Assembly (NCBI GenBank): GCA_015068935.1
Contig: SVJO01000004.1
Span: forward strand, 1 to 64,000
Origin: Oscillospiraceae bacterium
Lineage (GTDB): Bacteria; Bacillota; Clostridia; UBA1381; UBA9506
DNA length: 64,000 nt
Reading direction: 5' to 3'
Below are positions 35,163 through 44,817 of the stretch, piece after piece. The notes beneath the pieces were generated by a model. The model was not told where the DNA came from. It ran no database searches and saw only the letters and a list, made by a program, of their open reading frames with translations. Numbering within the stretch: the stretch's first letter is position 1; each line of letters begins with the position of its first letter. Made by a program: the position numbers and the translations under genes.

Positions 35163-38100
35163 ATGCCGATACCGAGAGGCTTAATCAGAAAAATTACGGC
35201 AAATGATGATACATATTCAAAAGCGCTTTCACTTTTTTATCAGGGAGCTGTCGGTGAGGTGCGCCTCAAAGACACGGATTTTCAGGATGAATACAAAATT
35301 TTATCGACTGTTTGCGATAACGGCAGGGAATATGAGGTTATAATCGAAATTGACAATTATAATGAGCAAATCAATGGTTATTCATGCACTTGTCCGTTGT
35401 GTCTCGATTATGACGGGGCATGCAGGCATATTGCCGCAACTTTAATTTCTCAGGAAAATAATTTCTTTAACAAAGACCCAAGAAACCGCGGAGAAAGAAA
35501 AAACAGAGAAAAAACAGATGATGATGCTCTTAAAATGATTTTAAGCTATTCACAGAAAACAGCAAACAGAACAATAGCTGCAAATTCTGTAAATACTGCC
35601 TGTTTAATCCCAATTCTTAAAATTGACGGAAATTGTCTGAAATTAGGACTCAAAATAGATGTAGGCAGAGTATATGTAATAAAAGATATCGGAGCTTTTT
35701 ATGAAAATATGAAAAGCGGAAATGTGGATAAATACGGCTCGGGTTTTATGTTTTTGCATGATGTAAATAATTTTAATGAGGACTCAAAACCTCTTTTGAA
35801 TTTCGTGATGACATATTATTCTGCACATTTAAAAGGGGCATATGAGGATAAAAAGCATATGTTAATTACAGGACACTTAACAGATAAGCTCCTTAGAATG
35901 CTTTGCGGGAAAAATGTAGATGCGGTATCAAATTCAGAGCAATTTAAAATAAAAATAACTGAGAAAATTCCTGATTTTAACATCAGTATAAAAAAGATAG
36001 GAAAAAGCTGTTTTGGAATAAGCCTTGACAATGTTGATTTTGATATTATCAAGGGGAGGAGCAGAATTTATATTAAAACGGACAAAGTAATATATTGTAC
36101 TTCAGAGGAATATACGCAAAAGTGCGGGGAGATTTTATCAATTCTTTGTGCGAGGAACACACCTCTTTGTGTTCATGCAGATGATATGGCTTCTCTTTAC
36201 AGTTCGGTTTTCAAGACGATTTCTGATTTTATTCCGATAAAATCAAGGGAAGATTTGTCTCAGTTCCGCCCTCTTCCGCTCAAAACGAAGATTTATCTTG
36301 ATTTTGAGGAGGAAAACCTTATTGCAAAGGTTATGTTTCATTACGGCGGAGAGGTTTTTGATGCCGCAGATAATAACAGAGAACCTAAAAGTGTGGGAGA
36401 TTTAGAGGGGGAACTCTGCGTTAAAACAGTGCTCATGAAATATATGCCCTCATTTTCAGAGGAACTGGGAGCATATCATACATTTGAAGAAGGCCAGATA
36501 TATGAATTTTTGACATCGGGCATAGCGGAGCTTTCTGCATATGGCGAGATATATGCTTCCGATTCTATTAAAAAAATGAAAATTAAAAGGCCGCAGAGCA
36601 TCTCTGTAGGCGCTAAACTGGATAGCGGGCTTTTAAATATTGATTTTTCATCAGATGATTTCCCGCCTGATGAGCTTAGTGAAATTTTAGAGTCATACAA
36701 GCAAACAAAAAAATATCACAGGCTTAAGGACGGCTCATTTTTATCTTTGGAAAGTGATGTATTTGTTGATATTTTAAATATAACTGAAGGATTGTCGGTA
36801 AGCGGAGATGCTTTGGCGGGAGGCGAGGTAACTGTTCCGGGCTACCGCGCTCTCTATATTGATGAAATTCTTAAAAACTCATCAATTTCTTCTGTTGAGA
36901 GAAACAGCGAACTTAAAAAACTCGTCAGGGATATGAAGTATGTCGCTGATTCTGATTTTGTTCCGCCCCAAAGTCTCAAAGGGGTTTTAAGAAATTATCA
37001 GAAAACAGGGTTCAGGTGGCTTAAGACACTTGAAATGTGCGGTTTTTCAGGAGTGCTGGCAGATGATATGGGACTTGGAAAAACATTACAGATTATATCT
37101 TTAATAAAGGACAAAAAAGATGAAAAAGGCAAAGTTGCGGCTCTTGTTGTCTGCCCTGCATCGCTTGTTTTAAACTGGGAAAGTGAAATCGAGAAATTTA
37201 GTCCAGACATAAAGGCTATATGCGTAATAGGAAATAATACTGAACGTATAGAGATAATAAAAAAAGCGGAAGATTATGATGTTTGTATAACGTCTTATGA
37301 GCTTTTAAAACGGGATATTTCAGAATATGAGAGGTTCACATTTGATTATCAGGTGGTTGACGAAGCACAATATATAAAAAATTATACAACACAGAATGCA
37401 AAAGCTGTAAAGTCTATAAAAAGCAAAACGAAATTTGCACTTACAGGAACGCCTATTGAGAACAATTTATCGGAGCTTTGGTCAATTTTTGACTTTTTAA
37501 TGCCGGGATATCTCTATTCTCACTCTTATTTTAAAAATCATTTTGAAGTGCCTGTTGTAAGAGATAAAGACAGCTCAGCAATAAAGAGATTGAAGGCGAT
37601 AGTTTCTCCTTTTATTTTAAGACGCTTAAAAAGCGATGTTTTAAAGGAACTTCCCCAAATGCATGAAACAGTTATTTATGCTAAAATGGAGGATGAGCAA
37701 AAAAAGATTTATGCAGCAAATGCTATGCAGATAAAAGAGGAATTTGCGCTTAAATCACAGGATGAAAAGGCAAATAGATTTATGGTTTTATCGATGCTTA
37801 TGCGCCTGCGTCAGCTATGCTGCCATCCAGGTCTTGTTTATGATAATTACAGTGAAGGCAGTGCAAAACTTGAGCTTTGTCTTTCGCTTTTAGAGAGTCT
37901 CAATGAAAGCGGTCACAAGGTGCTTTTATTTTCTCAGTTTACATCAATGCTGGATGTTATATCGCAAAAACTTGACGAGATGAAAATTCCGTATTATGAG
38001 ATAAGAGGTTCTACTAAAAAAGAGGAAAGGAAAGAACTTGTTGACAGATTTAATGAGGACAACACTCCTGTTTTCCTGATTTCACTAAAGGCAGGAGGTA

Positions 38101-38372
38101 CGGGACTTAACTTAACGGGAGCAGATATGGTTATTCATTACGACCCGTGGTGGAACAAAAGTGTACAGAATCAGGCGACAGACAGAGCTTACCGAATGGG
38201 ACAGAAAAAGAGTGTTCAGGTTTATAAGCTGATTGTAAAGGATTCAATAGAAGAAAAAATTTTAAAGCTTCAGGAGAAAAAATCAAATCTGGCAGACAGT
38301 ATAATTTCTGGAGGGGAGCTTGATATACTTTCCCTTTCTAAAGACGAAATTCTGAAACTTTTTGAGATTTAG
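35163..38372 (+). CDS. SWIM zinc-finger SNF2-family helicase
   Basis: A 1069-residue Swi2/Snf2 ATPase. The N-terminus has a SWIM zinc finger near residues 75-95 (CTCPLCLDYDGACRH: CxC...CxH). A long SNF2 helicase-associated region follows. The motor has ADDMGLGKTLQI near residue 632 (Walker A), VVDEAQYIK (DEAQ rather than DEAH), LTGTPIENNLSELWSIFDF, and the second lobe with LKAGGTGLNLTGAD and DRAYRMGQKKSVQVYKL. These proteins are common in Firmicutes as stand-alone DNA translocases; the biological role is poorly known. ATG 35163 has AGGTGG 5 bases ahead; a GTG at 35154 overlaps that site. No methylase or nuclease neighbour suggests a defence island. Confidence 0.93.
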   Translation: MPIPRGLIRKITANDDTYSKALSLFYQGAVGEVRLKDTDFQDEYKILSTVCDNGREYEVIIEIDNYNEQINGYSCTCPLCLDYDGACRHIAATLISQENNFFNKDPRNRGERKNREKTDDDALKMILSYSQKTANRTIAANSVNTACLIPILKIDGNCLKLGLKIDVGRVYVIKDIGAFYENMKSGNVDKYGSGFMFLHDVNNFNEDSKPLLNFVMTYYSAHLKGAYEDKKHMLITGHLTDKLLRMLCGKNVDAVSNSEQFKIKITEKIPDFNISIKKIGKSCFGISLDNVDFDIIKGRSRIYIKTDKVIYCTSEEYTQKCGEILSILCARNTPLCVHADDMASLYSSVFKTISDFIPIKSREDLSQFRPLPLKTKIYLDFEEENLIAKVMFHYGGEVFDAADNNREPKSVGDLEGELCVKTVLMKYMPSFSEELGAYHTFEEGQIYEFLTSGIAELSAYGEIYASDSIKKMKIKRPQSISVGAKLDSGLLNIDFSSDDFPPDELSEILESYKQTKKYHRLKDGSFLSLESDVFVDILNITEGLSVSGDALAGGEVTVPGYRALYIDEILKNSSISSVERNSELKKLVRDMKYVADSDFVPPQSLKGVLRNYQKTGFRWLKTLEMCGFSGVLADDMGLGKTLQIISLIKDKKDEKGKVAALVVCPASLVLNWESEIEKFSPDIKAICVIGNNTERIEIIKKAEDYDVCITSYELLKRDISEYERFTFDYQVVDEAQYIKNYTTQNAKAVKSIKSKTKFALTGTPIENNLSELWSIFDFLMPGYLYSHSYFKNHFEVPVVRDKDSSAIKRLKAIVSPFILRRLKSDVLKELPQMHETVIYAKMEDEQKKIYAANAMQIKEEFALKSQDEKANRFMVLSMLMRLRQLCCHPGLVYDNYSEGSAKLELCLSLLESLNESGHKVLLFSQFTSMLDVISQKLDEMKIPYYEIRGSTKKEERKELVDRFNEDNTPVFLISLKAGGTGLNLTGADMVIHYDPWWNKSVQNQATDRAYRMGQKKSVQVYKLIVKDSIEEKILKLQEKKSNLADSIISGGELDILSLSKDEILKLFEI

Positions 38373-38412
38373 AAGGAAGATATTAAGAATTACTTAATTA
38401 TTTTTAAAAGTA

Positions 38413-38441
38413 TTGACAATAAATAATGAAAATATTAAAAT
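38413..38441 (+). promoter_or_regulatory. Promoter of the cardiolipin synthase fusion gene
   Basis: TTGACA (38413-38418), 17 bases, TAAAAT (38436-38441). Transcription would start near 38448. This rules out the in-frame ATG at 38426, which lies inside the promoter. Confidence 0.75.
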
Positions 38442-38470
38442 ACTCAATACCAAAAGGTAGGTGGAAAGCA

Positions 38471-40678
38471 TTGGAAGAAAATAAAAAAGAAGCGGTTTTT
38501 TTAAATGTGTCAAAAGCTGTTTCAGTTATATCTGTTTTAGCTTTGGTATTATTTGTATTTATATTCAGGGAATATATTACTGTAGAAAATGTTTTGAAAA
38601 TTACACCAAAAAGCCAAAAAATCGCATCGCTTTTTTTAATAGGCTTATATATCTTGAAGTCGCTTACAATTTTGTTTCCCGCTATGGTGCTTTATATTGT
38701 CTCGGGAATTGTTTTACCTTTGCCTTTTGCTATTTTAGTAAATTTTATCGGCATGTTCTTAGAAAATACTCTGGAGTATGCAGTAGGCTACAGGGCAGGA
38801 GCAGGACTTAGTGATTATCTTGAGGGGAAATATTTAAGAATACGAAAACTTGGCGATATAACGGCAAAGAACGAATTTTTTGTTTCATATATACTGAGAA
38901 TATCTCCTTTACTCCCGGTTGGCATTGTAGGTATGCTCCTAGGGGGAAAGAGGATTGATTTTAAGAAATATACAATAGGCTCGCTTTTAGGTATGGCACC
39001 TTTTATGATTGCGGCAACAGCTTTAGGAGTAAATATTTTGAGTCCGCTTTCTTTTGAATTCTTCATATCATGCAGTTTAATTGTTTTTATTATTGCTTTA
39101 TCATTTTTATATCTTGGGCTGAGTAAAAGGAGACTTCAGAAAAGAGCAGTTAAAACAAGACCGAAATGGATGAGAATTGTATTCAGGAGACGTGTATTTG
39201 TTATACTTCTCCTTGTTTTACAGGTTTTTTTAATAGTTCTGATGTTTCTGAGTGCAGGAACAAATTATTCGGTTTTTGCACCTGTAATGTCAATAATAAG
39301 CTACGTGGTTGCTGTTTTCATATTAGGAGCAGAGGATAAGCCCGCATATAAGCTGACGTGGGTTGTTTTAATTCTTGCTTTTCCGTTCTTTGGAGGAATG
39401 TTCTATCTTATAATAAGAAATCAGTGGACAGCAAAGAGCTTTGACAAAAAGTTTAAGACGGCAGAAGAACAGTGCAGAGAATTGCTTGTGTGCGGAGACG
39501 AATCTTTAGAAAAGATTAAAGAGTTTGACAGGGCGTGTTATCTTAATTCGAATTATCTTTATTCTTATGCAGGGTTTCCGGTGTATGAAAATACTCAGGC
39601 ACAGTATTTAAAGAGCGGTGAGGAAAAATTTGAGCAGCTTGTATGTGAACTGAAAAAGGCCGAAAAATTTATATTTTTAGAGTATTTCATAATCAGTCAG
39701 GGATATATGTGGGAAACCATTTTAAAAATACTTGAAGAAAAGGCACAGAGCGGAGTAGATGTCAGGGTTATTTTTGATGACATAGGCTGTTTTATGCTTT
39801 TGCCTAAAGATTATCACAAAACTTTGGAAAAAGCACAAATTAAGTGCGTGCTTTTTAATCCTTTTGTGCCTGTTCTTTCGACTGTCCAAAACAATCGAGA
39901 CCACAGGAAAATTGCAATTATTGACGGTTTGGTTGCATTTACCGGCGGCATCAATATAGGAGATGAATACATCAACAGAGAGGAAAGGTTCGGACACTGG
40001 AAGGACTGTGCAATTATGGTCAAGGGAAAGGCAGTATGGAGTTTTACGGTGATGTTCCTTCAAATGTGGAATGTATTCAGAAAAGATGATGAGGACTTTA
40101 ATATATTCAGAGCAGAGACAGAGGAAGTCTCAGACGGATTTGTACAGCCTTACTCAGACAGACCGCTTGACGGAAAAGCCGTTGTGGAACATGTTTATAT
40201 GTCGATAATAAGCAGGGCATGTGATTATCTCTATATTACAACACCATACCTTATTTTAGAGGATTCGATGTCATCGGCGCTTTGCGAGGCGGCTAAATGC
40301 GGAGTAGATGTTAAAATCATAACACCGCATGTGCCCGATAAAGCATATGTGCATCTGACAACACGCTCATATTATGCCGAGCTTATAAAAGCAGGCGTCA
40401 AAATTTATGAGTACAAGAAGGGGTTTATTCATTCAAAGGTTTTCCTGTCAGACGATAAGACTGCATCTATAGGAACAGCAAATGCTGATTACAGGAGCCT
40501 TTATCTTCATTTTGAATGCGGCGCTCTCATTCATGGCTGTAAAACAATATATGATATAAAAAAAGATTTCTTAGAAACTCTGGATGAGTGTATAGAGATT
40601 AAAGAGAGCGATTGCAAAAGAAATTTATTTATGAGAATAATCCAAAGACTTTTAAGGCTTTTTGCACCGCTGATGTAA
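38471..40678 (+). CDS. VTT/DedA-domain and cardiolipin synthase fusion
   Basis: A 735-residue membrane protein. Residues about 15-215 form a VTT (SNARE-associated/DedA-like) membrane domain (LFPAMVLYIVSGIVLPLPFA, then YILRISPLLPVGIVGMLLGG). After further membrane helices (about 230-325) comes a cardiolipin-synthase-type phospholipase D region with two HKD motifs, HRKIAIID near 477 and HSKVFLSD near 653, plus GGINIGDEYINREERFGHWKD. It likely joins two phosphatidylglycerols into cardiolipin; VTT domains of DedA proteins move lipids across membranes, so the fusion may couple flipping with synthesis (inference). The start is TTG 38471, after AGGTAGGTGG; the earlier ATG lies in the promoter. Confidence 0.87.
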   Translation: MEENKKEAVFLNVSKAVSVISVLALVLFVFIFREYITVENVLKITPKSQKIASLFLIGLYILKSLTILFPAMVLYIVSGIVLPLPFAILVNFIGMFLENTLEYAVGYRAGAGLSDYLEGKYLRIRKLGDITAKNEFFVSYILRISPLLPVGIVGMLLGGKRIDFKKYTIGSLLGMAPFMIAATALGVNILSPLSFEFFISCSLIVFIIALSFLYLGLSKRRLQKRAVKTRPKWMRIVFRRRVFVILLLVLQVFLIVLMFLSAGTNYSVFAPVMSIISYVVAVFILGAEDKPAYKLTWVVLILAFPFFGGMFYLIIRNQWTAKSFDKKFKTAEEQCRELLVCGDESLEKIKEFDRACYLNSNYLYSYAGFPVYENTQAQYLKSGEEKFEQLVCELKKAEKFIFLEYFIISQGYMWETILKILEEKAQSGVDVRVIFDDIGCFMLLPKDYHKTLEKAQIKCVLFNPFVPVLSTVQNNRDHRKIAIIDGLVAFTGGINIGDEYINREERFGHWKDCAIMVKGKAVWSFTVMFLQMWNVFRKDDEDFNIFRAETEEVSDGFVQPYSDRPLDGKAVVEHVYMSIISRACDYLYITTPYLILEDSMSSALCEAAKCGVDVKIITPHVPDKAYVHLTTRSYYAELIKAGVKIYEYKKGFIHSKVFLSDDKTASIGTANADYRSLYLHFECGALIHGCKTIYDIKKDFLETLDECIEIKESDCKRNLFMRIIQRLLRLFAPLM

Positions 40679-40747
40679 ATGACTTGTATTTTTGCTGAAA
40701 AACGTGGCTATAATGTAATATATATTTTGCATTAATGAGGAAATAGC

Positions 40748-41725
40748 ATGAAAAAGAACACAAAAAATATACTTTTAGGTACAGGTATTACAGCGGCAGG
40801 ATTATCAGTTTTAGCGACAGTTTCATATAAAGTGGCTGATATGCTTGTTTCTGTTGCATTAGACAGAGAAGGACCAAAAACCTCAGGAAAATCAAAAAGA
40901 CGTATTACGGGTGCTGATATGTCATGCGCTGTGACTGCTTTGCTTGAGGAAAAAGGAAAAAGACTGCTAAAAAGTGAATTAGAACGTATAGAGATAAAGG
41001 CACATGACGGCGAAAAACTGGTAGGGCATCTCTATACTAAAGAAGGAGCAAAAAGGTTAATTATCGCCATGCATGGCTGGCGTTCATCATGGTCGCGCGA
41101 TTTCGGAATGATTTCTGAATTCTGGGAGGAAAATGACTGTAACATTCTCTATGCAGAGCAGAGAGGACAAAATGACAGCGGCGGAGACCACATGGGATTT
41201 GGAATGGTTGAGAGGCATGATTGTCACGACTGGGTTGATTGGGCAATTTCAAACATGGGAGAAAAACTTCCTATATATCTTGCAGGAATTTCTATGGGAG
41301 CAACGACGGTTCTTATGGCATCGGGAACAGAGCTTCCTGAAAATGTTTGCGGAATTATGGCTGATTGCGGGTTTACGTCAGCTGATGATATATGGAGACA
41401 TATCGCAAAGAATAATCTTAAGATTTCTTACGGTCTTATGAAGAGACTTGCAGATGGCATGTGCAGAAAAAGGATAAACATGGGACTTAAAGAATATTCT
41501 ACGATTTACGCTATGGAGAAAAATACTCTGCCTGTTTTGTTTATTCATGGGAAAACCGATAAGTTTGTGCCTGTGGAAATGACATATGAAAACTATAATG
41601 CATGCAAAGCGCCAAAAAGTCTGCTGATTGTAGATGGTGCAGGTCATGCAATGAGCTATATGACAGATAAAGTTGCTTATGAAAGGGAAGTACTGGATTT
41701 CTGGAAGAAAATTGAGACTATATAG
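40748..41725 (+). CDS. Alpha/beta hydrolase, membrane-anchored
   Basis: A 325-residue alpha/beta hydrolase. One hydrophobic helix at residues 7-33 probably anchors or exports it. The nucleophile elbow is GISMG (serine), the acid is in HGKTDKFVP and the histidine in GAGHAMSY; the oxyanion region is AMHGWRSSWSRDFG. It resembles peptidase S15/BAAT-like or serine aminopeptidase-type hydrolases of Firmicutes; no substrate can be assigned. The start follows TGAGGAAA. The next gene begins 16 bases later. Confidence 0.85.
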   Translation: MKKNTKNILLGTGITAAGLSVLATVSYKVADMLVSVALDREGPKTSGKSKRRITGADMSCAVTALLEEKGKRLLKSELERIEIKAHDGEKLVGHLYTKEGAKRLIIAMHGWRSSWSRDFGMISEFWEENDCNILYAEQRGQNDSGGDHMGFGMVERHDCHDWVDWAISNMGEKLPIYLAGISMGATTVLMASGTELPENVCGIMADCGFTSADDIWRHIAKNNLKISYGLMKRLADGMCRKRINMGLKEYSTIYAMEKNTLPVLFIHGKTDKFVPVEMTYENYNACKAPKSLLIVDGAGHAMSYMTDKVAYEREVLDFWKKIETI

Positions 41726-41741
41726 ATACGGAGGAGAAAAA

Positions 41742-42689
41742 ATGAATATTTCAGTTTTGGACATAGCAACACTTGGCGATGACTTGAGTTTTGAGTCCGT
41801 TTTAAGACTCGGAAAAGTAAAATTTTATGACCTTACCTTAAAGGAAGATGTTATCGACAGGATAAAAGATGCAGAAGTTGTTGTAATCAACAAGGTTAAG
41901 TTAAACAGCTCAAACCTCCGTTGTGCAAAAAAACTTAAACTTATCTGCATCACCGCAACGGGCTTTGACAACGTCGATATTGATTATTGCAGAGAACATG
42001 GCATTGCCGTTTGCAATGTTGCAGGTTATTCAACGGATAGTGTTGTTCAGCTTACTGTTGCAATGGCATTTTCGCTTGCAACGCATCTTTCTGTTTATGA
42101 TAATTATGTCAAGTCACAAAAATATACACAAAGCGGAATTTTTAACTGTATCAAGCCTGTATTCAGGGAAATATCAGGGCTTGTATGGGGAGTTGTAGGA
42201 CTGGGGAACATAGGAGGCAAGGTCGCACGCATTGCAAAGACAATGGGAGCAGATGTTATTGCATATAAGAGGACTCCTACAAAAGAGTTTAATTGCGTTG
42301 ATTTAGATACTCTCTGCCGTAAAAGCGACATCATAACAGTACATACACCGCTAAACGATGAAACATACCACCTTATTAATGAGAAAAGGCTTGCTCAAAT
42401 GAAGAAAAATGTCATTCTTATTAATGTAGCAAGAGGAGATGTTTTTGATGAAGAAGCAGTTACAAAGGCGGTCTTAGACGAAAAAATCGGAGCGCTTGGC
42501 ATAGATGTTTATTCTACTGAGCCCATGCAAAAGGATAGCCCGTATCAAAAACTGCTGAAAAAAGATAATGTGATTTTCACACCGCACATGGCATGGGGGG
42601 CAATAGATTCAAGGCAGAGGTGTATTGATGAGGTGGCAAAGAATATCGAAAGTTTTATAGAAGGCGGTAACAGGTCAAGAATAGTATAA
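41742..42689 (+). CDS. D-isomer-specific 2-hydroxyacid dehydrogenase
   Basis: A 315-residue NAD-dependent dehydrogenase that reduces a 2-oxoacid to a D-2-hydroxyacid or does the reverse. The Rossmann motif is GVVGLGNIGGKVARIA; the catalytic Arg is in INVARGDVF, the Glu in DVYSTEP and the His in TPHMAWGA. Substrate (glycerate, lactate or a branched 2-hydroxyacid) is not readable. The true start is the ATG after CGGAGGAG; a longer in-frame reading lies inside the hydrolase gene. Followed by a strong terminator. Confidence 0.93.
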   Translation: MNISVLDIATLGDDLSFESVLRLGKVKFYDLTLKEDVIDRIKDAEVVVINKVKLNSSNLRCAKKLKLICITATGFDNVDIDYCREHGIAVCNVAGYSTDSVVQLTVAMAFSLATHLSVYDNYVKSQKYTQSGIFNCIKPVFREISGLVWGVVGLGNIGGKVARIAKTMGADVIAYKRTPTKEFNCVDLDTLCRKSDIITVHTPLNDETYHLINEKRLAQMKKNVILINVARGDVFDEEAVTKAVLDEKIGALGIDVYSTEPMQKDSPYQKLLKKDNVIFTPHMAWGAIDSRQRCIDEVAKNIESFIEGGNRSRIV

Positions 42690-42715
42690 AAAAAGGAGCT
42701 TTTGCTCCTTTTTTT
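42688..42715. terminator. Bidirectional terminator between convergent genes
   Basis: Perfect 12-bp arms (A7-GGAGC and GCTCC-T7) with loop TTTT. Its end overlaps the stop codon of the convergent glycosyltransferase gene. Confidence 0.92.
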
Positions 42716-44426
42716 ATTTATGTGTTGCCACAGTAAAGTTTCCGAACACTTTAATTTCGTAGTCAGATTTAGAAAAGTCTGTCCTTTGACTGTACTCATA
42801 ATTAGAAAATATATAAGCATTTTTATCGCTTTTCGGAAGGGGATTGGGTATGCCTGTATAGTATCTGTCGAAGGAATTGACAAAACGGCACTCGCTGTCA
42901 GGGTTTAAGTAATCAACAGTATCTATAAAAATCTTTGGGTCAGTTTTTAAATAAAACATTGTGAGTATATATGGTGCGTTTATGTATGATGAAGAATAGA
43001 TTTTCCCCTCTGCTTTGCTTTCGGCATATTTAATTGCATCTCCATATCCGTATGAAAATGAGTGTCCAATCTCTTGCTGATAAGTTGTAAAATAGCAGGA
43101 AGAAAAGCACACAAAAGCTACTATATAAACGGCCAAGATAAGAGTTGTTACTTTCTTTAAGTGTCTCATGACAAATAACATTCCGTAAATTGTAAGGAAT
43201 GTAATGGGCATAAAGGCGAAGTTTGCACGATTAATATTGAGGGTGCTTAGGCATGCAAGAATAATGATCGAAATAAGCGCTGCAATAAATATGAAGGACG
43301 GATTGAAGCCCTTTCGTTTTTGCCATGAATCTGATATAAATGTGCACAGTCCCAAAATCATAAAGGGGAGAGAGAATAAATAAATTATTCCGTATCCTGA
43401 AACTGCATTCCATGGAAGACTGTCATTTTGAAAAAATATCACTCTTAAAAATTCAGTAAAGTTCTGTACAGGTGATGCATAAAATTCTTCTGACAAAAGT
43501 GTGACTGTAGAATTATATCTTGGGCTAATCAGCTTGGGGACAGTCATGAAACCAAAATCCATTTCAGGGGCACCAAAAAAATTAACTGCAGCAAAAAGCA
43601 TGATAGGAATTGCTGTTACAGTAAAAACTACTGCACATATTCCTAGCATTTTCCATGTTATCTTTTTATGCTTAATAAGGTAAATTGCCATGACAAATAC
43701 AAACACAGGAACAGTTATAATTGCCGTTCCGTATGCGTAAAGACACAATGCATAAATAAACAGCGAGGGAATATAAAATTTTTGTTCTTCAAAGCCTCTG
43801 ACTAAAAAATAAGTTGCTATTATAAACATGTTGGGAAGAAGATTACATTCAAGCGCCCAACGGGCCATTAGAATATGCCATGGAATTATGGCGAAAATTA
43901 ATGTTCCCAAAAGAGCGCTGTCCTTAGATAAAAGTCTTTTAAGTATGCCATAAAATGCAAAAAGAGCAAGGCAGCTAAAGAGGACATTTGTTATTCTTGC
44001 CGAAAACACATTAAGCCCCAATAGGGCAATAAAAGGTTTAGAAAAAGTGATATAAAGCGAGCTATGGCCTGAGCCCCATGCAACGGAATAAACGGGGTTG
44101 TGGTCTCCGTTCCTGTCAAAGCCGTACTCCAGGTCTGCAAATGTATCGTAGGCAACAGAAGCTTCGTCCTGATTTAAACCAAGCGGATAAATCCAGAAAA
44201 AAGCGAAGCGAACTAAAATGCCGACAATAAAAATACATATTAAAATGGTCTTATAATAATTTTTGGTTAAACCTGTGAATTTATTTAAAGGCTCAGGTAA
44301 TTTTGCCTTGCTTTTCTTATAACAAACAATCAGCGCTTCTCCGCAAAGCAAAAGCATAAGAAAAAGCAGTACTGAGGAAATTACCCTGGATGTAAATATG
44401 TCTGTTAATGTTTGCATAAATGTCAT
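42714..44426 (-). CDS. GT-C type membrane glycosyltransferase (ArnT/PMT-like)
   Basis: A 570-residue protein with about 11-12 membrane helices and a GT39/ArnT-like layout. An acidic motif in the first outer loop, GLNQDEASVAYDTF, is the usual catalytic Asp/Glu site. It is followed by ISARITNVLFSCLALFAFYG and ARWALECNLLPN, and ends with a small extracytoplasmic domain. Such enzymes use a polyprenyl-phosphate sugar donor, as would be made by the GT2 gene at 32057. ATG 44426 is chosen for its 9-base spacing from AGGTGG; ATG 44432 and GTG 44435 are possible. Confidence 0.82.
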   Translation of the reverse strand: MTFMQTLTDIFTSRVISSVLLFLMLLLCGEALIVCYKKSKAKLPEPLNKFTGLTKNYYKTILICIFIVGILVRFAFFWIYPLGLNQDEASVAYDTFADLEYGFDRNGDHNPVYSVAWGSGHSSLYITFSKPFIALLGLNVFSARITNVLFSCLALFAFYGILKRLLSKDSALLGTLIFAIIPWHILMARWALECNLLPNMFIIATYFLVRGFEEQKFYIPSLFIYALCLYAYGTAIITVPVFVFVMAIYLIKHKKITWKMLGICAVVFTVTAIPIMLFAAVNFFGAPEMDFGFMTVPKLISPRYNSTVTLLSEEFYASPVQNFTEFLRVIFFQNDSLPWNAVSGYGIIYLFSLPFMILGLCTFISDSWQKRKGFNPSFIFIAALISIIILACLSTLNINRANFAFMPITFLTIYGMLFVMRHLKKVTTLILAVYIVAFVCFSSCYFTTYQQEIGHSFSYGYGDAIKYAESKAEGKIYSSSYINAPYILTMFYLKTDPKIFIDTVDYLNPDSECRFVNSFDRYYTGIPNPLPKSDKNAYIFSNYEYSQRTDFSKSDYEIKVFGNFTVATHK

Positions 44427-44509
44427 AAGCATCACCCACCTTTTTATATGCTGATTATATCATAGCAGGAATGTAAAATCAACTTTTCGCCAGAAAACGG
44501 AGCAGTGTA

Positions 44510-44559
44510 ACTTCATAAATAACGGGAGAGGCTACATCCTCTCCCGTTATTTATGAAGT
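44510..44559. terminator. Long perfect hairpin, probable bidirectional terminator
   Basis: Perfect 22-bp arms (44510-44531 and 44538-44559) and a 6-base loop. The GC-rich core CGGGAGAGG is flanked by AT-rich bases in both directions. The right arm includes the bofA stop codon. Confidence 0.75.
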
Positions 44560-44817
44560 GAATACAAACTTTAAAATAATTAAAAGAATCAGGCCAGGAA
44601 CTCCCAACAATCCACAAACCGCAGAAGTGACAACATTTATTCCTATAGAAAAACCTGTCTGGGAAAAAACAGTATTGAAAAGAAAAAGGCCTATTCCTCC
44701 CAAAAGAGAATTAAAAGAAAGCCAGACAACCCATTTGAGAGGTTTTGCAAAAATTCTGAATAATAAAATTGCAATTAAGGCGGCGATTATGTATGCCGCT
44801 ATTTGAAGAGGTGTCAC
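44551..44817 (-). CDS. bofA: BofA-family pro-sigma-K processing inhibitor
   Basis: An 88-residue membrane protein with two to three hydrophobic helices and the family's WLSFNSLLGGIGLFLFN and GLLGVPGLILLIIL blocks. BofA in Bacillus sits in the outer forespore membrane and holds the SpoIVFB protease inactive, so its presence points to a spore former. The start is GTG overlapping the stop of the upstream YaaL-like gene (GTGA), with AGGGGAG upstream. The recR-yaaL-bofA trio of Bacillus is partly kept: yaaL is here, recR is not. Confidence 0.9.
   Translation of the reverse strand: MTPLQIAAYIIAALIAILLFRIFAKPLKWVVWLSFNSLLGGIGLFLFNTVFSQTGFSIGINVVTSAVCGLLGVPGLILLIILKFVFTS

Noticed and set aside
35163-38372. 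Defence-island helicase
   Set aside because: No methylase, nuclease or other defence gene is adjacent and no mobile-element borders are seen.
38426-38470. ATG at 38426 as start of the cardiolipin synthase fusion
   Set aside because: It lies between the -35 and -10 of a good promoter and has no ribosome binding site; TTG 38471 has one.
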